A stretch of 64,000 nucleotides of DNA from a virus. The translations under genes were made by a program, and so were the position numbers. The notes beneath the pieces were generated by a model. That model searched no databases. It saw only the letters and a list, made by a program, of their open reading frames with translations, and had not been told where the DNA came from. The stretch covers positions 62,001 through 126,000 of IMG/VR virus record IMGVR_UViG_3300006841_000093. One strand, given 5' to 3'. This document shows, piece by piece, positions 40,011-47,042 of the stretch (its first letter is position 1; the number at the start of each line of letters is the position of its first letter).

Positions 40011-40098
40011 AGATAATACAACTAAATGGTTTATATTTTTGTCAGCAATAGCTGCTGGCTTAATTCTTGGTCAAGTATTGGCCGTTTATACATTATGA
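40003..40098 (+). CDS. tiny membrane peptide (31 aa, TTG start)
   Basis: TTG 40003 reads GRDNTTKWFIFLSAIAAGL then ILGQVLAVYTL and stops at TGA 40096-40098. One membrane segment. It overlaps the Cys-rich gene by 8 bases. Weak evidence: only coding-like composition and fit. Confidence 0.35.
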   Translation: MGRDNTTKWFIFLSAIAAGLILGQVLAVYTL

Positions 40099-40105
40099 GG
40101 AAAAT

Positions 40106-40270
40106 ATGGCAAGTATAACAGAGATCCGAGCAATGGGATCGATATTAGAAAGAAAGAGTAGAGGTAGAATTTGGAATAATGATGCTTCCTCTAGTCAACA
40201 GAAGAAAAAGAAACACAAGAAGTCAAAAGAACATTATCGCAAGGATTGGGATAAAGATCTTTGGGATTGA
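40106..40270 (+). CDS. small basic protein (54 aa)
   Basis: ATG 40106, behind GAGGAAA, is the best start. The protein is ASITEIRAMGSILERKSRGR then KKKKHKKSKEHYRKDWDK. Helical start and basic tail suggest nucleic-acid binding. No domain known. Confidence 0.6.
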   Translation: MASITEIRAMGSILERKSRGRIWNNDASSSQQKKKKHKKSKEHYRKDWDKDLWD

Positions 40271-40291
40271 TATCTCAGAAAGGGGGGTTTT

Positions 40292-40384
40292 TTGAGAGGA
40301 AAACTTTTCGGACATTGGATGCAGATAGAATGGATCGCTTTAGTGTGTTTATTCTATTATGTTTTCTATTTAATTTTTTGGTAA
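40292..40384 (+). CDS. tiny membrane peptide (30 aa, TTG start)
   Basis: TTG 40292 follows a very G-rich AAGGGGGG site and encodes RGKLFGHWMQIEWIALVCLF then YYVFYLIFW. One membrane segment. The strong upstream site supports translation, but it may equally be a terminator-like hairpin region. Confidence 0.35.
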   Translation: MRGKLFGHWMQIEWIALVCLFYYVFYLIFW

Positions 40385-40462
40385 TCTTTTTATTTTCAAT
40401 TACCTTACTTCTTTTAATTTGACCGGTGTTACACCCGTATTTATACAATTGCGTTTTTAAGA

Positions 40463-40864
40463 ATGAAGTATCTAATTATATTAACATTAGTAATTACTGG
40501 ATGTGTAGGATATTTTAAACTGCCTGATGACTGGGAGTGGAGTGATCCTTTAAGGCAAAATGTTAAATGTGGTAAAGATGAACATTGTTTAGATTTGACA
40601 GAGAGAATGGGCGGATTTGAAGGAACAATCTTCAAAGAATTAGAGCCTATAAAGGGATGGAGACAAATAGGATGTATTCACTCTAAGCAATTAGATCCTA
40701 CAACAATAATTGAACAAATGTACTGTGAATATTGTAATAAGGAAGATCATCAAATGTGGATGGTCTATGATTACAAACTTGAAGAGTGGACTATGGATGA
40801 CCAAGAATGGCTTAATGTTTGTGGTACTCCTCATCCAACATTTAACAAAGAAATTAATAGATGA
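40463..40864 (+). CDS. lipoprotein (133 aa)
   Basis: Signal KYLIILTLVITGC with lipobox ITGC. The mature part is Cys- and Trp-rich: VKCGKDEHCLDLTER, IGCIHSK, QMYCEYCNKEDHQMWMVYD and LNVCGTPHP. Seven Cys could pair in the periplasm. The QMWM.YD and NVCG ends resemble the lipoprotein at 37867 (IWMRWDE, LGCRDG), so the two are probably related. A role in superinfection exclusion is possible but unproven. Confidence 0.7.
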   Translation: MKYLIILTLVITGCVGYFKLPDDWEWSDPLRQNVKCGKDEHCLDLTERMGGFEGTIFKELEPIKGWRQIGCIHSKQLDPTTIIEQMYCEYCNKEDHQMWMVYDYKLEEWTMDDQEWLNVCGTPHPTFNKEINR

Positions 40865-41025
40865 TTGAAGCTATAGTATGGTTTCTACCATGGCTTACAG
40901 AAGCATGGTTGTGGGAGAACTCAGTAAAAATTGCAATAGTAGGTACATTAATATTTCAGAAACCTCGTAACTGGTGTGTTGATTATGATTCACAAGGTTA
41001 CGATACTTTATTTTATTGTTTGTAA
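40861..41025 (+). CDS. small hydrophobic protein (54 aa)
   Basis: ATG 40861 overlaps the previous stop (ATGA). The protein is EAIVWFLPWLTEAWLWENSV then KIAIVGTLIFQKPRNWC and a polar end. One or two membrane-associated segments. It ends two bases before the halogenase ATG. Confidence 0.55.
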   Translation: MIEAIVWFLPWLTEAWLWENSVKIAIVGTLIFQKPRNWCVDYDSQGYDTLFYCL

Positions 41026-41026
41026 T

Positions 41027-42637
41027 ATGAATATTATTATAGTAGGTGGTGGTACTGCAGGATGGATGACAGCAACCACACTATTAAGTGAATTTCCTAA
41101 CAAAAAAATTACACTTGTAGAATCCCCAAATATTTCTAATATAGGTGTAGGAGAAAGTACTGTTGCGGGTGGTCAAAGTGGTTTTCAAGGTATTGCTAAT
41201 TGGTTAAATTTGGTAGGAATTAATGATCTTGATTTTATGCCACATTGTGATTCTATCTACAAATTAAGTATAGCATTTAAAGATTGGTATCGTAAAGATT
41301 CGGGGACATTTCATTATCCTTTTGGTCAGCCAAGAGTTCTACCTAATATTGGATTGGATGATTGGTATTTTAAAAAAATATTTTTCCCCCAAGCTTCCCC
41401 CACAAGTGATTATGCAAATAATTTTTTCCCAGGCATGGTACTTGTAAATCAAAACAAATCCCTCTTTACTGATAGTTTCAATTCTAATTCTGATCATTCA
41501 GAACTAAATGAAATAAACGATGAAGTTCAATTACATTCAAGATATTCTTATCAATTTGACGCCACTAAATTCGGTATATGGTTAAAAGACAATTACTGTA
41601 ACAAATTCAGTAACTTTACACATATTCTAGGAGAAGTAGAAAAGGCTTCTTTGGATGATAATGGAATTAAATATCTAATATTAGATGATGGACGAAGACT
41701 TAAAGCAGATTTATTTATAGATTGTACTGGATTTAAATCTTTATTATTAAAAGAATTTGATGTTCCATTTATACACATTGATAATTATCTTACAAATAAT
41801 TTGGCATGGGCCACAAAAATTCCCTATAAAGATCCTGAAACTCAAATTGTAAATTATACAAATTGTACAGCTATAGACAATGGATGGGTATGGGAAATAC
41901 CTTTATGGTCTAGAATGGGGGCGGGTTATGTGTTTTCTGATGAATTCGTTACTAAAGGACACGCTTTATGTGAGTTTAAAGCAGAACTACAGAAAAAGGG
42001 ATATGAAGATGTCGAAGAATTAGATTATCACCTGATTTCAATGCGATGTGGCATTCATTCAAAATTATGGGTTAAAAATACATGTGCAATTGGTTTGTCT
42101 GCTGGGTTTATTGAACCATTACAATCTAATGGACTACATTGTACATATCAATTTCTATTTAACTTATGTCGTATATTAGAAAGAGATCATGTAAGTGAAT
42201 GGGATAGAAAAGAATTTACTACCAAGTGTCATGATGACTATTATGGATTTGCGGCAACAGTAGTAACTAATTATGCCCTTTCCCATAGAGATGATTCTAA
42301 ATATTGGAGAGAAATACAAAATAAAAAATGGCCAGAAGAACTTTTTTCTCCTAATTGTAATGATTTATCGGGAAAATTTCATCAGGCATATAGAGATAGA
42401 CAATTTAATAATCAATTCAATTCATATAGTCCTGTTCATATACTAGCGGCTGGCATGAATTGGAATCCTACAGATGTACATTCAATAAAATATGGTGGTG
42501 GTAACTTAGATATTATGAAAAAAATAGCTTTTATTCATGCCATGAAACTTGAGGAAAGACAAAAAAATTGGAGAAATCAAATTAAAGATTTTCCAAGCCC
42601 TTATCAATATTTAAAGAAAAATATCCATGAAAGTTAA
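41027..42637 (+). CDS. flavin-dependent halogenase (tryptophan-halogenase family)
   Basis: Starting at ATG 41027, the 536-residue protein opens with MNIIIVGGGTAGWMTATTLL (FAD site GxGxxG). K79 in SIYKLSIAFKDW stands where PrnA has its catalytic Lys79, and the halogenase motif WxWxIP is WVWEIP at 287-292. AGFIEPLQSNGLH near 370 is also a family block. Such enzymes use reduced FAD, O2 and halide to halogenate substrates. A viral member, VirX1 from cyanophage Syn10, is known. A flavin reductase is not in the window. Confidence 0.92.
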   Translation: MNIIIVGGGTAGWMTATTLLSEFPNKKITLVESPNISNIGVGESTVAGGQSGFQGIANWLNLVGINDLDFMPHCDSIYKLSIAFKDWYRKDSGTFHYPFGQPRVLPNIGLDDWYFKKIFFPQASPTSDYANNFFPGMVLVNQNKSLFTDSFNSNSDHSELNEINDEVQLHSRYSYQFDATKFGIWLKDNYCNKFSNFTHILGEVEKASLDDNGIKYLILDDGRRLKADLFIDCTGFKSLLLKEFDVPFIHIDNYLTNNLAWATKIPYKDPETQIVNYTNCTAIDNGWVWEIPLWSRMGAGYVFSDEFVTKGHALCEFKAELQKKGYEDVEELDYHLISMRCGIHSKLWVKNTCAIGLSAGFIEPLQSNGLHCTYQFLFNLCRILERDHVSEWDRKEFTTKCHDDYYGFAATVVTNYALSHRDDSKYWREIQNKKWPEELFSPNCNDLSGKFHQAYRDRQFNNQFNSYSPVHILAAGMNWNPTDVHSIKYGGGNLDIMKKIAFIHAMKLEERQKNWRNQIKDFPSPYQYLKKNIHES

Positions 42638-42899
42638 AATAATTAAATTATCAACTGGAGAAGAATTAGTATCTAGATGTGTAGAAAAAGAAGATGAAGT
42701 TATTTTAAATAAACCTATGACTTTACAAGCTGTCCAAACTAACCAAGCTAATCAAGTGGGAATGGCACTCATGCCTTGGCTGATGGCAGGAAAATGTGAA
42801 GAAGTGGTTATTAAAAAGAGTTTGATTATTGCAGTAGATGAACCCAAAGATCAAGCTGAAAAGAATTACTTATCAAATGTGACAGGATTATCATTATAG
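42627..42899 (+). CDS. Sm-like small phage protein (90 aa)
   Basis: The pattern KVKIIKLSTGEELVSRC, EVILNKPMTLQAVQ, MALMPWLMAGK and KNYLSNVTG is that of a small beta-barrel protein widespread in marine phages, possibly LSm-like. RNA binding is inferred. It overlaps the halogenase by 11 bases and directly abuts the kinase gene. Confidence 0.6.
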   Translation: MKVKIIKLSTGEELVSRCVEKEDEVILNKPMTLQAVQTNQANQVGMALMPWLMAGKCEEVVIKKSLIIAVDEPKDQAEKNYLSNVTGLSL

Positions 42900-43313
42900 A
42901 TGAAAATTTTAATAATGGGAATGCCCGAAACAGGGAAGAGTACATTAGCAAACCAGATATGTCTTGAACTAAAAGCAAAACTTCTCAATGCAGATCAAAT
43001 AAGAGAAAAATTTGACGATTGGGATTTTACTGAAAGGGGTAGAATAAGACAAGCATATCGTATGAGAGATTTAGCAATCTTCTGTGATACAAAAGATGGT
43101 TATGTTGTATGTGATTTTATTTGTCCAACTCCTGAGACAAGGAAGATTTTCAATGCCGATTTTACTGTATGGGTAGATACTAAAGGTACAGATAAATATG
43201 ATGATACTAATAGATTATTTACTCAACCAGAGACTTATGATTTCCGCGTGACAACCAAAGATGCACAATTTTGGACTCCAAAAATATGCCGATTGATAGA
43301 GAAAACAAAGTAA
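42900..43313 (+). CDS. adenylylsulfate-kinase-like P-loop protein
   Basis: Walker A is GMPETGKSTLANQI at 6-19. LLNADQIREKFDDWDFTERG then RIRQAYRMRDLAIF is characteristic of APS kinases (CysC) and close phage relatives. DFICPTPETRKIF and VWVDTKGTDKYDDTN follow. APS kinase makes PAPS, the sulfate donor of the sulfotransferase encoded right after it. With 137 residues it is shorter than CysC (about 200), so the substrate may differ. Confidence 0.8.
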   Translation: MKILIMGMPETGKSTLANQICLELKAKLLNADQIREKFDDWDFTERGRIRQAYRMRDLAIFCDTKDGYVVCDFICPTPETRKIFNADFTVWVDTKGTDKYDDTNRLFTQPETYDFRVTTKDAQFWTPKICRLIEKTK

Positions 43314-43870
43314 TTTTTATTCATGTTCCTAGATGTGCAGGAACTTCTATAATTAAAGCAGTCAATAATGAATTTGGAAAGATGGATCATATTGGTCATC
43401 ACTTTTGGGAAGATTATAAACCTTACCTAAGTGAATGGGATTGGAATGATTACACTAAGTTTTGTGTATTTCGTGACCCCTTAGAAAGATTCCTATCTGC
43501 ATATCGATATGCCCAAATGGAGAGATCTTTTTGGCACGACAGAGACACACAGAAACATCATGATTATGATATATGTAAATCGGTTGACATTAATGTGTTA
43601 GCTAGATTACTAGAAAAAGGAACATCACTATGGCATGAGTCTTGGGCTCCTCAATCATCTTGGATAAATGGATTAAGAGATAAGATAATTTTAAAATTTG
43701 AAAATATTCAACAAGAAATTAAAAAGATTTATCCTAATCTTGAAGTTCTTTGGAAAGTAAATTCTTCAAACAAATACGCCATGACTATACACCCCAATGA
43801 TTATACTAAAAATTTCCTTAGAGAGTATTATCAAAAAGATTATAAAATATGGGAAAATCTTAAAAAATAA
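43286..43870 (+). CDS. sulfotransferase family protein
   Basis: ATG 43286 (TTG 43271 is upstream) begins MPIDRENKVIFIHVPRCAGT, the 5'-phosphosulfate loop of PAPS-dependent sulfotransferases. FCVFRDPLERFLSAYRYAQ near 60-78 is the 3'-phosphate-binding motif with Arg and Ser. At 194 residues it is a compact sulfotransferase of the Sulfotransfer_2 type. A likely substrate is a surface polysaccharide or glycan. It follows the APS-kinase-like gene, an arrangement that makes donor and transferase together. Confidence 0.85.
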   Translation: MPIDRENKVIFIHVPRCAGTSIIKAVNNEFGKMDHIGHHFWEDYKPYLSEWDWNDYTKFCVFRDPLERFLSAYRYAQMERSFWHDRDTQKHHDYDICKSVDINVLARLLEKGTSLWHESWAPQSSWINGLRDKIILKFENIQQEIKKIYPNLEVLWKVNSSNKYAMTIHPNDYTKNFLREYYQKDYKIWENLKK

Positions 43871-43878
43871 ATATTATT

Positions 43879-44340
43879 ATGAAAAAAAAACTTTATGTAG
43901 ATATAGATGGTACGATATGTACTTTACACAAATCCTTTGATATAAAAGATTACACAAAAGGTGTGAATGTGCCCCGTGCCGATACGGGTCAAATAGCAGC
44001 ATTCGATTTTGAAGATTTACTAAACATCTATAAAGATATAAAACCTTATTATGATAGAATTGAACATATTAATTCTCTATATGATGATGGTAAACATAAT
44101 ATTACTTATTGGACTGCTAGAGGATATAGACATACACAATTAATGAAACGTGCTGGTAGTGGATCAACAGATCATATAGCAGAAAAGGCTGCTTTTTATG
44201 AACTTACTGAAAAACAACTTAAAGAGTGGGGTTGTAAGTATCATGAACTTCAAGTTGCTACTAAGCCTGTTTGGGATTTATATATTTGTGATAAATCTAT
44301 ACACTCAGATGATTATTTTTCAAAAGTATTGAATGGGTGA
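43879..44340 (+). CDS. HAD-superfamily phosphatase-like protein (153 aa)
   Basis: YVDIDGTICTL at 5-15 is HAD motif I with its two Asp; NITYWTARGYRHTQL near 75-90 is motif II; KPVWDLYICDKSIHSDD near 132-147 is motif IV. The long cap between motifs I and II is acidic. Possible 5'-nucleotidase, polynucleotide or sugar phosphatase. The ribosome site is poor: only A/T-rich sequence precedes the ATG. It overlaps the next gene by 8 bases. Confidence 0.75.
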   Translation: MKKKLYVDIDGTICTLHKSFDIKDYTKGVNVPRADTGQIAAFDFEDLLNIYKDIKPYYDRIEHINSLYDDGKHNITYWTARGYRHTQLMKRAGSGSTDHIAEKAAFYELTEKQLKEWGCKYHELQVATKPVWDLYICDKSIHSDDYFSKVLNG

Positions 44341-44737
44341 AAAGAATATAGTATGGAAGGGTGATTTCGAAATAGACCTTGTTAAACAAGATAGTTTAAC
44401 AGTAATGAGACATCACGCAGATCAACAAATAAAGAAACTTCAAGAACACGCAGTTCTATTGGTTGATCAAGTAAAAGAAATTATTGAAAGAGTGAGGTTA
44501 GCAGAACTCATAGCAACAGCAGAGTATGGATTTAAACCTATACCTCTAAAAGAATATTATCTCTATGAAAAGGATGATAAGTTGGTACTAACATTAATCA
44601 GCCCAGATGAATGGGATTCACCTTATGGAGAATGTATTGCTACAGTAAGACAACTAGGAGATTCAACATGGGAACAGATAACATCAGAAGTCACAGAGAC
44701 ACAGCAGCAACAATCGAAGTACTCAGAGAACAAATAG
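44333..44737 (+). CDS. DUF2452-like protein (134 aa)
   Basis: The C-terminal half FKPIPLKEYYLYEKDDKLVL, TLISPDEWDSPYGE and RQLGDSTWEQI matches the pattern of the DUF2452 family (YhLY...LSmlsPeEW...L..DsSW), of unknown role. A helical N-terminal half precedes it. Family assignment is by recall of the pattern. It is followed by overlapping small coiled-coil genes. Confidence 0.6.
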   Translation: MGEKNIVWKGDFEIDLVKQDSLTVMRHHADQQIKKLQEHAVLLVDQVKEIIERVRLAELIATAEYGFKPIPLKEYYLYEKDDKLVLTLISPDEWDSPYGECIATVRQLGDSTWEQITSEVTETQQQQSKYSENK

Positions 44738-44877
44738 AAGTTTTCAGATCGAGAATTGAAGAACATGATACGGGTCATTTGTACACTACAATTTCGACCC
44801 TAGAACACAGAATTGAAGAATTAGAAAAAGAATCAAAAGAACTAATCAACAAAGGATATATGTCGAGTTATGAATAA
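44668..44877 (+). CDS. small coiled-coil protein (69 aa)
   Basis: ATG 44668 is the plausible start, 20 codons into a frame open from 44611. The protein is one long coiled coil (TIEVLREQIEVFRSRIEEHD, then STLEHRIEELEKESKEL). It overlaps its predecessor by 70 bases and the selenoprotein gene by 8. A similar short coiled coil lies at 45728. Confidence 0.6.
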   Translation: MGTDNIRSHRDTAATIEVLREQIEVFRSRIEEHDTGHLYTTISTLEHRIEELEKESKELINKGYMSSYE

Positions 44878-45148
44878 AGACCCAAAATACCCAGCTTGGT
44901 TGATTAAGTATTGTGGATCTTGAAACTATAAACCTCAGGCGGAAAGTCTTTCTGCTGAAATGAAGGCATTAGGTTTCAATGTCATAATACAAGAAGGTGA
45001 TACTGGACAGTTTGAACTGTTTAGTCATAAGGGAACGAATTATAATTATAACGCCGAGAACTGGATTTCGTATATGAAAGAAGGTGATGGTGTTCCAAAG
45101 TTTTTTACATTACGTGATGTGGAAAAGAAATTATCTAATCTGATATAA
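44870..45148 (+). CDS. SelW/Rdx-family selenoprotein with in-frame UGA (Sec18)
   Basis: Read from ATG 44870 through TGA 44921-44923 the frame stays open to 45148, giving 92 residues. It starts MNKDPKYPAWLIKYCGSU, continues NYKPQAESLSAEMKALGFNV, and has GQFELFSHKG and MKEGDGVPKF. SelW proteins show YCGxUGYKPKAexLaxel, then a FEV strand and KxGDG; all are here at the right spacing. C15 and U18 form the CxxU redox site. The alternative, a 62-residue protein from ATG 44960, would lack the active site and first strand. A SECIS-like hairpin follows the UGA. Neighbours are bS21 and glutaredoxin, so a thiol-redox role fits. Sec insertion is inferred and needs host SelA/B/C/D. Confidence 0.87.
44935..44958 (+). 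promoter_or_regulatory. bacterial SECIS-like hairpin after the UGA codon
   Basis: TCAG (44935-44938), a bulged G, and CGGAAA pair with TTTCTGCTGA to give about ten base pairs capped by a GTC loop at 44946-44948. The loop lies 22 bases after the UGA. The E. coli fdhF SECIS has an AGGUCU apical loop at a similar distance; here the top reads AAGTCTT. The stem is within the reading frame, as bacterial SECIS elements are. Confidence 0.75.
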
Positions 45149-45154
45149 AATAAT

Positions 45155-45388
45155 ATGATTACAATAAACATAGGACCAAAACAAGACCCCAAACGGGCAA
45201 TACAAAAATTAAAGAATAAAGTAATAACAGAAGAGCTTTTTATTGAACTCAAACGCAGAAGACACTATCTTAAACCCTCTGCCCGAAAGAAACTTAAGAG
45301 AGAAGAAGCTGCTAAACAAAGAGTTAAAGATCAAAATAAGGCTCTCCGTAGAGCAGAACAACAATACAACGAAAACTTACAACGATGA
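45155..45388 (+). CDS. rpsU: ribosomal protein bS21
   Basis: The 77-residue basic protein matches bS21: RAIQKLKNKVITEELFIELK, RRRHYLKPSARKKLKREEAA, then KQRVKDQNKAL. bS21 sits near the anti-Shine-Dalgarno region of the 30S subunit, so a phage copy could favour phage messages. Phage-encoded bS21 is documented in marine phages including a SAR11 phage. It follows the selenoprotein gene after 6 bases and overlaps the next small frame. Confidence 0.92.
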   Translation: MITINIGPKQDPKRAIQKLKNKVITEELFIELKRRRHYLKPSARKKLKREEAAKQRVKDQNKALRRAEQQYNENLQR

Positions 45389-45483
45389 AACATCATAATA
45401 TAATAATAGTTACCTTGATATTGATATGTTTTTCTCTTGTGGTAACGTGTTCACATTTATTAGTAGATTCTTATGGTATATAA
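45385..45483 (+). CDS. tiny membrane or secreted peptide (32 aa)
   Basis: ATG 45385 overlaps the bS21 stop (ATGA) and encodes KHHNIIIVTLILICFSLVVT then CSHLLVDSYGI. Hydrophobic core of a signal or membrane segment; VVTC is close to but not a standard lipobox. The coupling supports translation. Confidence 0.45.
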   Translation: MKHHNIIIVTLILICFSLVVTCSHLLVDSYGI

Positions 45484-45492
45484 AAGGAGGAT

Positions 45493-45726
45493 ATGACAGC
45501 AATAGTATATTCAGGCACTAACTGTGTTTGGTGTGATAGAGTAGTAAATTTATTAAAAGAATATGGCGAAGAGATTACTAAAATTGATCTTGATAGCAAA
45601 GAAAAAGTAAAGGAAATGCAAGAAGCATGTGGAAAGAAAGTCAATACTGTACCTCAAGTAATCATCGATGGAGCACATATAGGTGGTTACACAGAAACAG
45701 AACGATACATTAACCAACGGAAATAG
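45493..45726 (+). CDS. grx: glutaredoxin
   Basis: A 77-residue thioredoxin-fold glutaredoxin: CVWC active site at 11-14, NTVPQVIIDGAHIGGY with the cis-Pro TVP motif and glutathione-binding GG near 51-66. It starts behind a perfect AGGAGG. It could reduce ribonucleotide reductase or other phage proteins and may reduce the neighbouring SelW-like protein. T4-like phages often carry a glutaredoxin. Confidence 0.93.
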   Translation: MTAIVYSGTNCVWCDRVVNLLKEYGEEITKIDLDSKEKVKEMQEACGKKVNTVPQVIIDGAHIGGYTETERYINQRK

Positions 45727-45727
45727 A

Positions 45728-45883
45728 ATGGATAAAGCGATACAGACATACATTTCGGTACTCAAGGCCGAGATAGCACATTTGAAAACACTACTTGAAC
45801 CAACTGAAGATAAACGATTAACAGGAATTCCTGATACGATTGTCACACTACAACGGCGTGTCAAGGAGTTAGAAAATGGATAA
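45728..45883 (+). CDS. small coiled-coil protein (51 aa)
   Basis: ATG 45728 is the likely start, one base after the glutaredoxin stop. The protein reads MDKAIQTYISVLKAEIAHLK, then TIVTLQRRVKELENG, two helices that could coil. It resembles the protein at 44668 in layout. Overlaps the next gene by 8 bases. Confidence 0.55.
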   Translation: MDKAIQTYISVLKAEIAHLKTLLEPTEDKRLTGIPDTIVTLQRRVKELENG

Positions 45884-46064
45884 AAATGTAGAGAATGTGG
45901 TGTCTCAATTACGAGCACGAGAAGAACGTGGACTAAGTAAATATGGTGTGAATACTGAAAGAACTGATCTTTCTACCCTAGAATGGTTACAACACCTACA
46001 AGAAGAGCTCATGGATGGAGCAGTATATGTAGAGAAAATTAAACAAGAACTCCTTGAAAAATGA
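45876..46064 (+). CDS. MazG-like small protein (62 aa)
   Basis: The pattern RGLSKYGVNTERTDLSTLEW then LQHLQEELMDGAVYVEKI resembles the EWLQHxxEE...D motif of small phage proteins related to all-alpha NTP pyrophosphohydrolases. Metal-binding Glu/Asp positions are present. It may hydrolyse nucleotides or be a truncated relative. ATGA coupling on the 3' side. Confidence 0.6.
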   Translation: MDKNVENVVSQLRAREERGLSKYGVNTERTDLSTLEWLQHLQEELMDGAVYVEKIKQELLEK

Positions 46065-46462
46065 GTAAAATTACTGGATTTGGTATGTTACATGTATCAT
46101 TAATAGATTCAAAAAAACCTACTACACAACTGTTAGGGAGATTTCAGCCCTGGCATGATGGACACACAGAACTCTTCAAAAAAGCACTTTCCTATACTGG
46201 ACAAGTTGCTATTTTGCTCAGAGAGCTGGATAAAAACGAAGACAATCCATACTCATTAGAAGACAGAATAGTACAAATCAATGAAGCCCTCAAAGACTAC
46301 ATAGGACAATATGAGATATATCCTATGCCTAATATTACACATATCACCTATGGTAGAGATGTCGGTTACACCATAAAAGAAGAAGTATTACCCCAAAATA
46401 TACAAGATATATCAGCCTCTAAAATACGTAAAAAAAGAAAGATGTGGAGGGCATCTTGTTAA
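46061..46462 (+). CDS. nucleotidyltransferase-like protein (HxGH family)
   Basis: LLGRFQPWHDGHTELFKKAL near 24-43 is the HxGH-type site, here HDGH, and DISASKIRKKR near 119-129 matches ISxTxxR. YPMPNITHITYGRDVGY lies between. At 133 residues it is a minimal cytidylyl/adenylyltransferase domain. Substrate unknown; nucleotidyl transfer to a small phosphorylated compound is the family reaction. This is the second such enzyme in the window (other at 7923). Confidence 0.8.
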   Translation: MSKITGFGMLHVSLIDSKKPTTQLLGRFQPWHDGHTELFKKALSYTGQVAILLRELDKNEDNPYSLEDRIVQINEALKDYIGQYEIYPMPNITHITYGRDVGYTIKEEVLPQNIQDISASKIRKKRKMWRASC

Positions 46463-46746
46463 AACCCTTTCAGATAATATGGGAACTGATAGAGTTTGGA
46501 CTACAAGCTTTGTTCTTGTGGGTACTAGCAATTATCTTGTGTGTGGGGTTAATAGCGGGTGTAATATATAACAAAAAACAACAAGAACCTCAAGTAGAAT
46601 ACATCTATGAGAAGGTGGAAATAATAAAAGAAATAGAGAAAACTCTAGAAGATAGAGAATTAATATGTACTAGAATTGAAGGTTGTGAAACCTTTAAAAA
46701 TGCCAAAACCCCAGAAGAATACTGTCCAACGTGTGAATACAAATGA
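46456..46746 (+). CDS. single-pass membrane protein with coiled coil (96 aa)
   Basis: TTG 46456 is preferred because GGAGG lies 5 bases upstream; GTG 46444 is the other option. LQALFLWVLAIILCVGLIAGVIY forms one membrane segment (quoted as LQALFLWVLAIIL and CVGLIAGVIY). A coiled-coil tail (YIYEKVEIIKEIEKTLEDRE) and two Cys pairs (ICTRIEGC, YCPTCEYK) follow. The layout recalls spanin-like proteins, without proof. Overlaps the SET gene as ATGA. Confidence 0.55.
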   Translation: MLKPFQIIWELIEFGLQALFLWVLAIILCVGLIAGVIYNKKQQEPQVEYIYEKVEIIKEIEKTLEDRELICTRIEGCETFKNAKTPEEYCPTCEYK

Positions 46747-47042
46747 GCTATAGACCATTACCAGAATACCTAACAATAGAAAATTCTCCGATACAGGGAT
46801 TAGGAGTGTTCGTAAAAGAATCTATCAATCAGGGTGTCATGATAGGTAAGATACACATACCAGACCCCAATCAAGAGGGTGAATATATAAGGACTCCATT
46901 AGGTGGTTTCGGTAATCATTCTGATGATCCTAATTGTAGCAAAGTACTAATGGAAGATGGTTCATGGTGGATATTCGCCAATAGGGATATAGTAGGTGGT
47001 GAAGAATTAACATGGAGTTATACTCTATATGAAATCACATGA
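46743..47042 (+). CDS. SET-domain-like protein (99 aa)
   Basis: The protein has the core SET signature: SPIQGLGVFVKESINQG at the start, GGFGNHSDDPNCSKVL near 58-73 (NHSxxPN motif) and ANRDIVGGEELTWSYT near 78-93 (GEELTxxY motif). SET enzymes methylate protein lysines with SAM. With 99 residues it is a minimal SET, lacking pre- and post-SET parts. A phage SET protein might modify host ribosomal proteins or RNA polymerase. Overlaps pyrD by 14 bases. Confidence 0.8.
   Translation: MSYRPLPEYLTIENSPIQGLGVFVKESINQGVMIGKIHIPDPNQEGEYIRTPLGGFGNHSDDPNCSKVLMEDGSWWIFANRDIVGGEELTWSYTLYEIT

Noticed and set aside
40438-40445. TATAAATA on the minus strand (plus-strand TATTTATA)
   Set aside because: There is no minus-strand gene downstream of it; a match in A+T-rich sequence is expected by chance.
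44960-45148. 62-residue protein starting at ATG 44960
   Set aside because: It would be the C-terminal part of the SelW-like protein, missing the first strand and the CxxU site. The in-frame UGA read as Sec explains the whole region better.
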